Source: Hyphomicrobiales bacterium
GTDB lineage: Bacteria; Pseudomonadota; Alphaproteobacteria; Rhizobiales; Rhizobiaceae
Assembly: GCA_900468805.1 (NCBI GenBank)
Contig: UEIF01000007.1
Span: forward strand, 152,114-216,113
Direction: 5' to 3'
Length of the DNA: 64,000 bases
The notes beneath the pieces were generated by a model. It made no database searches. It was not told the DNA's origin and was given only the letters and a program-made list of their open reading frames with translations. Of this stretch, positions 29,941 to 38,645 are shown piece by piece. The translations under genes and the position numbers were made by a program. Position 1 is the first letter of the stretch. Each line of letters begins with the position of its first letter.

Positions 29941-30225
29941 TCAGCGCTTCAAAGCCTCCAGCCCGTCCGTCACCGTCGTCAGTGCAACTTCGGTGATGTC
30001 GTATTCGGCGACGCCGTAGATGGTGAAGGGATCGACCGCCACAAAGGCTTCGATCTCGGCGCGGTCACCGACAGCGAGAATGACGCCGCCGGTGCGCGGC
30101 ACCTTGCGGCCGGAGGCGAGGAACCAGCCTTTGGCATATCCTTCCTTAACCCAAGCCATATGCGGCTCCATATGCCTATCGGCCTCTTCGTTCGGCTTCA
30201 GATAGGTCAGGGCGAGGATAAACAT
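29941..30225 (-). CDS. YciI family protein
   Basis: 94 aa, one small ferredoxin-like alpha/beta domain. MFILALTYLKPNEEADRHMEPHMAWVKEGYAKG has the conserved His and acidic residues of the YciI/YCII active-site pocket (split here by the first helix), and VAVDPFTIYGVAEYDI matches the C-terminal strand. Family members are implicated in dehydrochlorination or muconolactone-like chemistry, but most are uncharacterised. Only 2 bp separate it from pabC, so it is co-transcribed. Confidence 0.88.
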   Translation of the reverse strand: MFILALTYLKPNEEADRHMEPHMAWVKEGYAKGWFLASGRKVPRTGGVILAVGDRAEIEAFVAVDPFTIYGVAEYDITEVALTTVTDGLEALKR

Positions 30226-30227
30226 GT

Positions 30228-30857
30228 TCAGTCCTTTTGCAGAGTGGCGCGGATCAGACCGCGCAGCGAATTTCCGACGTAAAGCCTGCCCTTGTGCAGC
30301 TCCTCGAGCGTGATGCGCCCGACGCGCGCCTTGCGCTGGCAGATGAGTTCGGTGCGCAGCACGCCGGCGAGCAGGCCGCAGGAGATCGGCGGGGTGCGGA
30401 GAATGCCGGAGCCATCATCGAGGAAGACGGAGGTTATGGTGCCTTCGCAGACCTCCTGCCGTTCGTTGAGAAGGATGACTTCGTCCGCCTGTTGCTGTGT
30501 GAATTCGGCGCGTGCTGCCTCGTAGATGCTGCGGCGCGTGGTTTTGATGCGCAGCAGTTTGTCGGCGGAATCGAGATGGGTATTCGAGATACGGAGGGTC
30601 CAGACGGCATCGGGCGGAAGCGGAGCGAAGGGAGCTGTTGTGATATCGATACACCCCTGTCCATCGAAGGTCAGCCTGACGCGGCGCTGGCCCTTTTCGT
30701 CCTTCAGTGCTTCTTCCAACTTGGCCGCCGCATCCAGCGGCTCGGGAAAGCCGATGCGGCGGGCGGAGCGAGAGAGGCGGGCGAGATGCAGGCGCAGGCG
30801 AATGAAGCCTTCATCCGGTTGCCAGCGCAGCGTTTCGATCAGTGAGAAATCCGTCAT
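30228..30857 (-). CDS. pabC: Aminodeoxychorismate lyase-like class IV aminotransferase
   Basis: 209 aa from the ATG at 30857, which overlaps the pabB stop as ATGA (translational coupling). It has the class IV PLP fold: KTTRR with the PLP lysine region, EVILLNERQEVCEGTITSVFL, and a C-terminal segment ending LYVGNSLRGLIRA. It releases pyruvate from 4-amino-4-deoxychorismate to give p-aminobenzoate for folate. The context directly after pabB supports PabC rather than a branched-chain or D-amino acid aminotransferase. It is shorter than E. coli PabC (about 269 aa) but typical of fused or coupled alphaproteobacterial versions. Confidence 0.85.
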   Translation of the reverse strand: MTDFSLIETLRWQPDEGFIRLRLHLARLSRSARRIGFPEPLDAAAKLEEALKDEKGQRRVRLTFDGQGCIDITTAPFAPLPPDAVWTLRISNTHLDSADKLLRIKTTRRSIYEAARAEFTQQQADEVILLNERQEVCEGTITSVFLDDGSGILRTPPISCGLLAGVLRTELICQRKARVGRITLEELHKGRLYVGNSLRGLIRATLQKD

Positions 30858-32014
30858 CGGGCGATCCATTGGTCGCCGACCGCGAAGCGGGCCTTGAGCA
30901 GACATTCCTCATATTCTGCTTCAGCGGTGGAATCGAAGACGATGCCGCCGCCGACGTTGAAGACCGCCTTGCCCCTATCGAACAGCGTCATGGTGCGGAT
31001 GGCGACGGAGAAGCGCATGGCGCCACCCGGCGAGATCATGCCGATCGCGCCGCAATAGGCGTCGCGCGGCGTGTCTTCGAGATCGTGGAGGATTTCCATG
31101 GCACGGATCTTCGGCGCGCCGGTAATCGAGCCGCAAGGGAAGAGTGCCGCGAATATGTCGCGTATGGAAAGATCGGGCAGGAGCTTTGCCTGCACATGGC
31201 TCACCATCTGGTGGACGGTGGGATATGTCTCGATCTCGAAGAGCTTGGGAACATCGAGCGTGCCGACTTCGGTGATGCGCGAGATATCGTTGCGTAAGAG
31301 GTCGACGATCATGCGGTTTTCCGCTTGCGTCTTGATGTCGGCCTTCATGGCTTCGACGATTTCGGCATCTTCGGCCGGTGTCGCACCCCGCTTTGCCGTG
31401 CCTTTCATCGGGTGCGTCTCGATCCAGCCATCTTCGTCAATGCGGAAAAACAGTTCCGGCGAGCGGGAAAGAATGATGGGGCCGCCGAGATCAGCCAACG
31501 CACCGTATTTGACAGGCTGGCGATCGATCAGTGACCAGAAGGCGGCGAGCGGGTCGCCGTTCCAGCGGGCTTCAATCGGCATCGTCAGATTGGCCTGATA
31601 GATATCGCCGAGGCGCAGGTGACGGTGGAGGCGTTCGAAACGCTCTTTATATACATGGAAGTTCCAGGCTGCCTTCGCAGCGGTCAGGAATTCCTCGTTT
31701 TCGTGCCTCTGTCGCGGTGTTGCGAGGGGATGATCGTCCGGCTGCGGCGCGTCGAAGACACCGAACAACAGCAAGGGCGTCTCCCGGTCCTCTTCAGCGA
31801 AGGCGGCAAGCTTGCTTTCGAAAAGATGGCCGGCCTCATAGGCGATGTAACCGGCAAGCCATTTTCCGGCTCTGCGCGCCTCTTCCATCCGCTCCAGCGC
31901 CGGCAGGAATTCGGCGTGCGTGCGAGCAACGATCATGCGTTGCGGACCGGCGAAGAGCATGACTTCGCTGGTCGTATCGTCCCGGAACAGGATGAATGGT
32001 TCGGAGGCTGCCAT
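30854..32014 (-). CDS. pabB: Aminodeoxychorismate synthase component I
   Basis: 386 aa chorismate-binding enzyme. Motifs include GDIYQANLT, SPELFFRID, HPMKGTAKRG, NRMIVDLLRNDISRI (catalytic lysine and Mg2+-binding acidic residues split across these), TVHQMVSHV and PCGSITGAPKIRAMEIL. It aminates chorismate to 4-amino-4-deoxychorismate, with ammonia from a PabA glutaminase that is not encoded nearby. The N-terminal ~100 residues are the short regulatory subdomain. It heads the operon pabB-pabC-yciI (and perhaps the DUF3445 gene). Confidence 0.93.
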   Translation of the reverse strand: MAASEPFILFRDDTTSEVMLFAGPQRMIVARTHAEFLPALERMEEARRAGKWLAGYIAYEAGHLFESKLAAFAEEDRETPLLLFGVFDAPQPDDHPLATPRQRHENEEFLTAAKAAWNFHVYKERFERLHRHLRLGDIYQANLTMPIEARWNGDPLAAFWSLIDRQPVKYGALADLGGPIILSRSPELFFRIDEDGWIETHPMKGTAKRGATPAEDAEIVEAMKADIKTQAENRMIVDLLRNDISRITEVGTLDVPKLFEIETYPTVHQMVSHVQAKLLPDLSIRDIFAALFPCGSITGAPKIRAMEILHDLEDTPRDAYCGAIGMISPGGAMRFSVAIRTMTLFDRGKAVFNVGGGIVFDSTAEAEYEECLLKARFAVGDQWIAR

Positions 32015-32047
32015 TGCCTTTCCAGTGAGGTGCGGACTCGGGCAGCC

Positions 32048-33901
32048 TTATGCCTTGTCCAGCGCCTCGAGTTCGTCGATCAGCCCTTCGATCATCGACA
32101 GGCCCTTGCTCCAGAAGGAGGGATCTGTCGCATCGAGGCCGAAGGGCTTCAGCAGTTCGGCATGATGCTTGGTGCCGCCGGCCCTCAGCAGTTCGAAATA
32201 CTTCTCCTGAAAGCCCTTCTCCGCCTTCTGATAGACCGCATAGAGCGAGTTCACGAGGCAGTCGCCGAAGGCATAGGCATAGACATAGAAGGGCGAATGA
32301 ATGAAATGAGGGATATAGGCCCAGTAGGTCTCGTAGCCCTCGGAGATCCTGATAGCCGGGCCGAGGCTTTCGGACTGGATCGAAAGCCAGAGCTCGCCGA
32401 TATCGTCGGCGGTCAGTTCACCGGCCTTGCGGGCAGTGTGGACCTTGCGCTCGAATTCGTAGAAGGCGATCTGGCGCACGACCGTGTTGATCATGTCTTC
32501 GACCTTCTGGGCGAGCATTGCCTTGCGTTCGCGGTTGTCAGCCGTGCGGTTGAGCAGCGCGCGGAAGGTCAGCATCTCGCCGAAGACGGAAGCGGTCTCG
32601 GCGAGCGTCAGCGGTGTCTGACACATGAGTGCGCCTTGCGCACCGGCAAGAACCTGATGCACGCCATGCCCGAGCTCGTGGGCAAGTGTCATGACATCGC
32701 GCGGCTTGCCCATATAATTGACGAGCACGTAGGGATGCGCGGAAGGCACAGTCGGATGGGCGAAGGCGCCCGGCGCTTTGCCGGGGCGAACGGGCGCATC
32801 GATCCACTGTTCATCAAAGAAGCGCCTGGCGATATCAGCCATTTCCGGCGCGAAGTTGCCGTAGGCGGAAAGCACCGTGTCCTTGGCTTCGGACCAAGAG
32901 ATGATGGCGTTTGAAGTTTCCGGAAGCGGCGCATTGCGATCCCAGAAATTCATCTGCTCCATGCCGAGCCACTTGGCCTTCATTTTGTAATAACGATGCG
33001 AAAGGCGCGGATAGGCTTCCTTGACGGCCGCGGCCAGAGCATCGACCACCTCGCGCTCGACGCGGTTTGCCAGATGGCGGCTATCGGCGATGTCTTCGAA
33101 GCCGCGCCAGCGATCGGCGATTTCCTTGTCCTTGGCGAGCGTATTGGTGATGAGCGTGAAGATGCGGATATTGGTCTTGAAGGTTTCGGCGAGCGCCATC
33201 GCCGCCTTGCGGCGCACTTCGGGATCCTTTTCCTGCAGCATGTTCAGCGCCACTTCGAGCGGCAGCTTTTCCCCGTCGATTTCGAAGCGCAGTTCCGCCA
33301 TCGTTTCATCGAAGAGACGATTAAAGGCGGCGGCACTCGTCATCGACTTTTCGAGGAAAAGCTGCTCCAGCTTATCTTCGAGCTGATAGGGCTTGTCCTT
33401 ACGGAGATCGACCAGCCAGGGACGGTAATGGCCGGCAAGCGGATCGTTCGCCATGCAGGCATCGATCACCGCATCGTCGACGCGGTTCAGCTCCAGCGCG
33501 AAGAAAAGCAGGCGGCCGGAATATTCTGTCAGTTTGGTCTGAACGTCGCCGTAGAGCTTTCCGTTTGCCGGATTGGAGGTATCAGAAAAATAGGTGAGGC
33601 CGGCGAAGGAGCCGAGGCGGCCCATGATGTCGTCGAGCGCCTCATATTCCTTCAGCGCCTGGCCGATGCCTTCCTCGCCCTTCATCACGGCGGCCTCGGC
33701 AAGCTTGCCCTTCCATTTGTCTTCAAACGCGGAAGCGGCCTTGCCAGCCTTTTCCATATCGGCGACGAAGGCGGTGGAGATGGCCGAGGGGTAGAGGTCC
33801 TGCAGCTTCCAGGTCGGAAGGTCGCCCAGAGCCGGGGCTGCCGCTGCGGCGGGAGCCGTTGCCGAAAGGTGAAGATCGGCGTGCGCAAGCGTGTGTCTCA
33901 T
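32048..33901 (-). CDS. pepF: Oligoendopeptidase F (M3 metallopeptidase)
   Basis: 617 aa, standard for PepF. The zinc motif HELGH lies near residue 407 (TLAHELGHGVHQ), with the third ligand Glu in LAETASVFGEML about 25 residues later. It has the N-terminal peptidase-M3 helical domain and no signal peptide, so it is a cytoplasmic enzyme hydrolysing oligopeptides of roughly 7-17 residues. It is 33 bp upstream of pabB in the same direction, so some read-through transcription is possible. Confidence 0.94.
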   Translation of the reverse strand: MRHTLAHADLHLSATAPAAAAAPALGDLPTWKLQDLYPSAISTAFVADMEKAGKAASAFEDKWKGKLAEAAVMKGEEGIGQALKEYEALDDIMGRLGSFAGLTYFSDTSNPANGKLYGDVQTKLTEYSGRLLFFALELNRVDDAVIDACMANDPLAGHYRPWLVDLRKDKPYQLEDKLEQLFLEKSMTSAAAFNRLFDETMAELRFEIDGEKLPLEVALNMLQEKDPEVRRKAAMALAETFKTNIRIFTLITNTLAKDKEIADRWRGFEDIADSRHLANRVEREVVDALAAAVKEAYPRLSHRYYKMKAKWLGMEQMNFWDRNAPLPETSNAIISWSEAKDTVLSAYGNFAPEMADIARRFFDEQWIDAPVRPGKAPGAFAHPTVPSAHPYVLVNYMGKPRDVMTLAHELGHGVHQVLAGAQGALMCQTPLTLAETASVFGEMLTFRALLNRTADNRERKAMLAQKVEDMINTVVRQIAFYEFERKVHTARKAGELTADDIGELWLSIQSESLGPAIRISEGYETYWAYIPHFIHSPFYVYAYAFGDCLVNSLYAVYQKAEKGFQEKYFELLRAGGTKHHAELLKPFGLDATDPSFWSKGLSMIEGLIDELEALDKA

Positions 33902-33940
33902 GGGACGGTTCCTCTTTTTATAACAGGTTTGACTGTCTAC

Positions 33941-34064
33941 AGCATCGGCCCGAAAATCGGAATCGATTTTCGGAAAGCCTGATGCGCAGTTTCAAAAAGA
34001 CAGAGCGTCCTTTGCGCGTCCGAATGGACGTGCGGCGCTCTGGGCGCCGGAAGGCCCGGCATCA
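33941..34064. repeat. Dispersed rhizobial palindromic repeat (two stem units)
   Basis: The 306-bp gap between pepF and the response-regulator gene contains CCGAAAATCG-GAAT-CGATTTTCGG (33951-33974), then a larger stem with AGAGCG/CGCTCT ends and an inner GCGCGTCC-GAAT-GGACGTGC. I recognise both parts as repeats that recur between Rhizobium genes. The remaining ~140 bp up to 34207 must hold the promoter of the regulator gene; I see no further structure there. Confidence 0.65.
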
Positions 34065-34207
34065 AGGGGTTTCCAGCGCTTGAAAGGCCCTGTTACGGCA
34101 CGAAAACGGCCTGTCCTAACAGTTAAAATGCAATTGTTTCTCAAAACTGGATGTTCAAGCCTTTCTGTCAGGGTGCGCTCTAAGGTTTCGCATGAAGTGA
34201 GGCGACA

Positions 34208-35752
34208 ATGACCGGTTACAATGAGCTCAAAGCAGCAGGGCAGATCCTCGTGGTCGAGGACGATCCCGTGCAGCGCCGTCTGCTCAAGAACGCGATCGAG
34301 CGTAGCGGCCATGTGGTGCATCAGGCCGAGAACGGCCGCATCGGGCTGGAGATGGTGAAGCGCGATCCAGGCCTTTTCAATGTCATCGTGCTCGATCTGA
34401 TGATGCCGGAAATGACGGGCCTCGAATTCCTCGAAGCCCTGCATGATTTCGGCACGCAAATTCCGGTCATCGTCCAGACCGGGCAGGGTGGCATCGAGAC
34501 GGTCGTCCAGGCCATGCGCGCCGGTGCTTTTGATTTCGTCGTCAAGCCGGTCTCTCCGGAACGCATCAACACATCCATTTCCAATGCGATGAAGCTCGAC
34601 CAACGCGAGGTGAAGGCCCGTGTCGGCCGCAGATCGCGTGCCGGCTCCGTCGGCTTCGACGACATCGTTTCGGCAAGCCCGGCGATGATCCGCGTCATCG
34701 ATCTGGCGCAGCGCGCCTCGCAGTCCAATATCCCGGTCGTGCTCGAAGGCGAATCGGGCGTCGGCAAGGAATTGGTGGCGCGCGCCATCCAGTCGGCCGG
34801 AGACAGGGCCAACAAGCCGTTCGTCACGGTCAATTGTGGCGCCATCCCGCACAATCTCGTCGAAAGCATTCTCTTCGGCCATGAAAAAGGTGCCTTCACA
34901 GGTGCTACCGAAAAGCATATCGGCAAATTTATGGAAGCCGACGGCGGCACCATTTTCCTCGATGAGATCGGCGACCTGCCGCTCGAAGTGCAGGTCAAGC
35001 TGCTGCGGGCCGTTCAGCAGGGCGAGATCGAAACCGTAGGCGCCCGCACTGCGCACAAGGTCAATGTCCGCCTCATCTCGGCGACGAACAAGGATCTTAT
35101 CGAAGAGGTCAAGAACGGCCACTTCCGCGAAGACCTCTATTACCGCCTGAACGTCTTCCCGATCACCATTCCAGCACTGCGCAAGCGCAAGGAAGATATT
35201 CCGAATCTGGTCCGCGTCTTCACCGACCGCTTCTCGAGCGAGCAGAAGAACGGCCGCCGCATGACGGTCAATGCGGGTACGCTGGCGATGCTGACCTCCT
35301 ATGATTGGCCGGGCAATATCCGCCAGCTCGAGAACGCGATCTTCCGCGCCGTCGTGCTTGCCGAGGGTCCCGAGCTGACCGAATCGGACTTCCCGCAGAT
35401 TGCCGCCCAGCTTCCGAACTACGAGGTCGTGGATCACCTGGCACTTGTCGCCGACAATTCGCATCTCGATCCGGACGCCGAATTCCCCGAGGATTATCAG
35501 GCGGTATCCGTCGCCGAGACGATGCGCCGCGTGCCCGAGGCCTCCGACAGCGCGATCCCGAGCGTCAATCAGGCCGGAGATGTGCGCCGTCTTGCCGATG
35601 TCGAGGAAGAACTGATTCGTTTCGCGTTGAAGTTTTATCGCGGACAAATGAGTCAAGTGGCAAGAAAGCTAGGTATTGGCCGATCCACACTTTATCGGAA
35701 GCTCAAGGATTACGGTATCGATCCCGATAATCCTCAGAAAGATGCGGCATAG
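34208..35752 (+). CDS. Sigma-54-dependent response regulator (NtrC family)
   Basis: 514 aa. The receiver domain is at 12-125 with phosphoacceptor Asp63 (VLDLMMP) and DD at 18-19. The AAA+ sigma-54 activator domain (about 145-385) has Walker A GESGVGKE near 180, the sigma-54-contacting GAFTGA near 228 and Walker B FLDEIGDL. A Fis-type helix-turn-helix is at the C-terminus (IGRSTLYRKL). A linker of about 80 residues before the HTH is unusually long. No histidine kinase is adjacent, so the partner is encoded elsewhere. GAGG precedes the ATG. The target regulon is unknown. Confidence 0.93.
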   Translation: MTGYNELKAAGQILVVEDDPVQRRLLKNAIERSGHVVHQAENGRIGLEMVKRDPGLFNVIVLDLMMPEMTGLEFLEALHDFGTQIPVIVQTGQGGIETVVQAMRAGAFDFVVKPVSPERINTSISNAMKLDQREVKARVGRRSRAGSVGFDDIVSASPAMIRVIDLAQRASQSNIPVVLEGESGVGKELVARAIQSAGDRANKPFVTVNCGAIPHNLVESILFGHEKGAFTGATEKHIGKFMEADGGTIFLDEIGDLPLEVQVKLLRAVQQGEIETVGARTAHKVNVRLISATNKDLIEEVKNGHFREDLYYRLNVFPITIPALRKRKEDIPNLVRVFTDRFSSEQKNGRRMTVNAGTLAMLTSYDWPGNIRQLENAIFRAVVLAEGPELTESDFPQIAAQLPNYEVVDHLALVADNSHLDPDAEFPEDYQAVSVAETMRRVPEASDSAIPSVNQAGDVRRLADVEEELIRFALKFYRGQMSQVARKLGIGRSTLYRKLKDYGIDPDNPQKDAA

Positions 35753-35846
35753 AGGCGTTTTTATTAAGAATAAGGCAACCACGTTTGGTTACCCGCCATA
35801 AACCACTTGTTAGCGGCCCGTTCACTATGTAAAGAAAAGGTTGATC

Positions 35847-35873
35847 ATGTGTGGCATTTTTGCCATCGTGTGA
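35847..35873 (+). other. Eight-codon micro-ORF reading MCGIFAIV
   Basis: ATG at 35847 follows AAGG with good spacing, and after eight codons meets TGA. The peptide equals the start of class II glutamine amidotransferases (MCGI(F/V)(A/G)I). It may be a leader peptide, a remnant or chance; see findings. Confidence 0.25.
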
Positions 35874-35931
35874 CCGCAATTGACAGCCATTTGAGGCAGT
35901 ACGGGACATTGTCTGTCTGACGGGGATCGAG

Positions 35932-37809
35932 TTGCCGAATCTGAATGGGAATACCAAGCCTTCGCGCTTGAGCTGGCGCTTGTCGTGCGCCAAGATTGGC
36001 GGAAAGGCAATTAGGACGGCAGCGGCCGCCCTGATTGCACTCGCGGTTTCCTCACCGGTATTCGTAAGCACACCGTCTCAGGCCGCCGGGGACACCCGCA
36101 GTCTGAAGCTCTATTTCATCCATACCGGCGAAAAGGCAGTCATCACCTACAAGCGTAACGGCAGGTTCGACCCGAAGGGTCTTGAGCAGCTCAACCGCTT
36201 TCTGCGCGACTGGCGCAAGAATCAGCCGACGAAGATGGACCCGCGTCTCTTCGATCTCATCTGGGAAGTTTATCGTCAGTCGGGCTCCAGGGATTATATC
36301 AACGTCGTCTGCGGTTTCCGTTCGCCAGGCACCAACGAGATGCTGCGTGGACGTTCGCGCAATTCCGGCGTCGCCGAAAAGAGCCAGCACATGCTCGGCA
36401 AGGCGATGGACTTCTTCATTCCCGACGTGAGGCTCGCCACGCTGCGCGGTATCGGCATGAAGATGCAGGTTGGCGGTGTCGGCTTCTATCCGAAGTCCGG
36501 TTCGCCCTTCGTACATATGGATGTCGGCGGCGTTCGCGCCTGGCCGCGCATGAGCCGCGACGAACTGGTCAGGCTCTTCCCTGACGGTAACACCATTCAT
36601 ATTCCAGCCGACGGTAAGCCGCTGCCGGGCTACCAGCAGGCAATGGCCGATTATAAGCGTCGCGTGGCGAACGGCAGCCAGATCATGATGGCCAGCTCCT
36701 CCGGTTCCGCTTCGGATGAAGAGCCTCGCAAGCAAAAGACACTGTTTGCTGTCCTGTTTGGCGGTGGCGCCGACGAGGAAGAGGATAATTCGGAGGATAG
36801 CGCACCGGTGGCTGTCGCCAAGGCCACGCCGCCGAAGGCTGAGGCTGTTCCGGCTGCAGAACCGCAGCCACAGACCGAAGTGGCAAGCCTGAATGCACCG
36901 GTGCCGCAGGTTCGTCCGGCTTTCAGCAACCAGCTTGCAGGCAACGAGGTTGCGAATGCTTTGGTGCCGCCGTCTGCAGCTAATGCCGCCCAGCAGGCGC
37001 TTGCCGCTATGCCGGCAGGCCAGCCGCAGGAGCCTGAGCATTTCGCCGACCTCAGCGCCTACAGCATTCCGGTTCCTTCTCTTCTCGGCCAGCGCCGCGC
37101 TCCAGGTGATGCCCAGATCGCCTCCGTCGATCCGAACCTGATGTCGACAGGCGTTCCGACCCCGGCCGAACGCCCAGCCGTCGCCGAAAACCTGCTCGCT
37201 GCACAGAATGCCGATCCGGAAGCGGCAGAGGATGAGGCCGATCAGGATACGCTTTCGCCTGCCATGGCGGCTGCGCTTGCAAAGCAACAGGATGAGGCCG
37301 GTGAAGCGCAGGTAGCCGCGAACGCGCCTTCGGAGCCACAGACCGTGGAACAGGCGATCAACGCTGCTGCGCCTGCAAAGGTGCCGGCTCTCGATAAGCC
37401 GCCGCTGCAGCTTGCAGCGCTTGTGCCGATGACCAAGTCTGCAAGCTTCGCTGAGCCTGTCCAAGCGCCGAAGTCAGCTGTCGTCAACAGCTCGATCGCA
37501 CAGGGTCTGCCCGCCAAAGGCGGTCGTCCGACGAAGCAGGAAGCGGCAGTTGCCGACGAAAGCCGCCAGACGATGCGCACCGAGCCGAAGCTGACGCAGA
37601 AGATGATCTCGCAGTGGGCTCTCACCAACGCCCGCCTGGAAATGGCTTCCAAGAAGGTGCAGGCACCACGTTTCGTCAGTCAGACGCTGCGTGCCCAGCC
37701 GACGGCGGTCTATGCCGAAGGCTTCGTGAAGACGGCTTCTGTCGATCCGGACCGCTTCAGCGGCACGGCTGTCAACTTCATGGAAGTGCGCAAGTTCAAC
37801 ACGCGCTGA
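35932..37809 (+). CDS. DUF882 (YcbK-like, peptidase M15 fold) exported protein with long disordered tail
   Basis: 625 aa with a TTG start (the only in-frame start upstream of the signal sequence; SD-like GGGGA at 35922-35926). A long signal peptide is present (basic 1-25, hydrophobic 28-45, cleavage near PSQA-AG). The DUF882 domain (about 55-215) carries zinc-ligand motifs QHMLGKAMDF and FVHMDVGGVRAW, like D,D-/L,D-carboxypeptidases of the M15 family. From residue 230 to about 600 the protein is Ala/Pro/Glu-rich and probably disordered. It is likely a periplasmic peptidoglycan peptidase, though the family is poorly characterised. Strong terminator after it. Confidence 0.87.
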   Translation: MPNLNGNTKPSRLSWRLSCAKIGGKAIRTAAAALIALAVSSPVFVSTPSQAAGDTRSLKLYFIHTGEKAVITYKRNGRFDPKGLEQLNRFLRDWRKNQPTKMDPRLFDLIWEVYRQSGSRDYINVVCGFRSPGTNEMLRGRSRNSGVAEKSQHMLGKAMDFFIPDVRLATLRGIGMKMQVGGVGFYPKSGSPFVHMDVGGVRAWPRMSRDELVRLFPDGNTIHIPADGKPLPGYQQAMADYKRRVANGSQIMMASSSGSASDEEPRKQKTLFAVLFGGGADEEEDNSEDSAPVAVAKATPPKAEAVPAAEPQPQTEVASLNAPVPQVRPAFSNQLAGNEVANALVPPSAANAAQQALAAMPAGQPQEPEHFADLSAYSIPVPSLLGQRRAPGDAQIASVDPNLMSTGVPTPAERPAVAENLLAAQNADPEAAEDEADQDTLSPAMAAALAKQQDEAGEAQVAANAPSEPQTVEQAINAAAPAKVPALDKPPLQLAALVPMTKSASFAEPVQAPKSAVVNSSIAQGLPAKGGRPTKQEAAVADESRQTMRTEPKLTQKMISQWALTNARLEMASKKVQAPRFVSQTLRAQPTAVYAEGFVKTASVDPDRFSGTAVNFMEVRKFNTR

Positions 37810-37836
37810 TGCGTTTATATTCCGAACAGGCATGGG

Positions 37837-37866
37837 GCCGCCGGGCAATGTCCGGCGGCTTTTGTC
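37837..37866 (+). terminator. Intrinsic terminator of the DUF882 gene
   Basis: GCCGCCGG (37837-37844) pairs with CCGGCGGC (37852-37859), followed by TTTTGTCTTT. Confidence 0.88.
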
Positions 37867-37914
37867 TTTGCGGACGAAGGCAAGGCGACAATTGGCGGAG
37901 ACTGTTGCCGACCA

Positions 37915-37942
37915 AAAGAAAAGCCGCCGTAAAAGGCGGCTT
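37915..37942 (-). terminator. Intrinsic terminator of gapR
   Basis: On the minus strand AAGCCGCC and GGCGGCTT (37921-37928 with 37935-37942) form a stem followed by TTCTTTT, 28 bp past the gapR stop. Confidence 0.85.
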
Positions 37943-37969
37943 TCATGAAGAGCGGTGGAGTTTTTATCC

Positions 37970-38233
37970 TCAGCCTTCCGGCGGGGCTTCGATCATGCCG
38001 AGCGCGGCGAGGTAGGTGTCGAGGATTGCTTCCTCTTCCATACGCTCCTGCTCGTCCTTCTTGCGCAGCGCGATGACCTTCTTGAGAATCTTGGTGTCGA
38101 AGCCGGTTCCCTTGGCTTCGCCGTAGACGTCCTTGATGTCGTCGGCGATGGTCTTCTTTTCTTCTTCCAGTCGTTCGATGCGCTCGATGAAAGCGCGAAG
38201 CTGGTCGCGGGCGACGCCATGAGCATCAGACAT
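37970..38233 (-). CDS. gapR: GapR-like DNA-binding protein (DUF2312)
   Basis: 87 aa from ATG 38233, chosen for AGGAG seven bases upstream; the open frame reaches 38320. It is an almost entirely helical, highly charged protein ([20 protein letters not shown] is the N-terminal coiled coil; [14 protein letters not shown] follows). This matches DUF2312/GapR, which in Caulobacter binds overtwisted AT-rich DNA ahead of replication and transcription forks and stimulates topoisomerases. The role here is by homology. Confidence 0.9.
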   Translation of the reverse strand: MSDAHGVARDQLRAFIERIERLEEEKKTIADDIKDVYGEAKGTGFDTKILKKVIALRKKDEQERMEEEAILDTYLAALGMIEAPPEG

Positions 38234-38322
38234 CGTATTCTCCTGATTGGGATGATTAATTTTGGATGCACGTGACTGCCGCGAAGCGGCGTCGTGGTCA
38301 AGCCTCTTGACGGGCCACAAGC

Positions 38323-38628
38323 CTATTTATGCGGGTTGTTCACCTCAAAAGCTGCCTTTTGCACAGGCGATGCCTCCTTCTGGTGAAGGTCCTTCCAGTC
38401 TTCGTAAGGCATGCCGTAGACGATCTCGCGCGATTCGTCCTTGGTGACGGCGACACCTTCGGCCTCCGCAGCCTCACGATACCAATTGGAAAGACAGTTA
38501 CGGCAGAAGCCGGCAAGATTCATCAGGTCGATGTTCTGCACATCGGTGCGTTCGCGAAGATGCGCAACGAGGCGGCGGAAGGCCGCAGCCTCGAATTCCG
38601 TCTGCTGTTCCTTGCTGAGCGTGGTCAT
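38323..38628 (-). CDS. DUF1244 family protein
   Basis: 101 aa from ATG 38628 (AAGGA upstream). [35 protein letters not shown], here read in two overlapping blocks, and the following [12 protein letters not shown] are the hallmarks of the proteobacterial DUF1244 family. Two conserved Cys (FCRNCLS) suggest metal binding or redox chemistry. The function is unknown. It sits 17 bp downstream of the N-formylglutamate amidohydrolase gene on the same strand, so the two are probably co-transcribed. Confidence 0.87.
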   Translation of the reverse strand: MTTLSKEQQTEFEAAAFRRLVAHLRERTDVQNIDLMNLAGFCRNCLSNWYREAAEAEGVAVTKDESREIVYGMPYEDWKDLHQKEASPVQKAAFEVNNPHK

Positions 38629-38645
38629 GGGCCAAGTCCTTTCAC

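Noticed and set aside
33992..35656. Minus-strand open frame (554 codons) across the NtrC-type regulator
   Set aside because: It is antisense to a gene with complete receiver, AAA+ and HTH domains. Its composition is typical of a reverse-strand shadow.
36052..37464. Minus-strand open frame (470 codons) across the DUF882 gene
   Set aside because: Arg/His/Leu-rich shadow sequence, and the DUF882 domain on the plus strand is intact.
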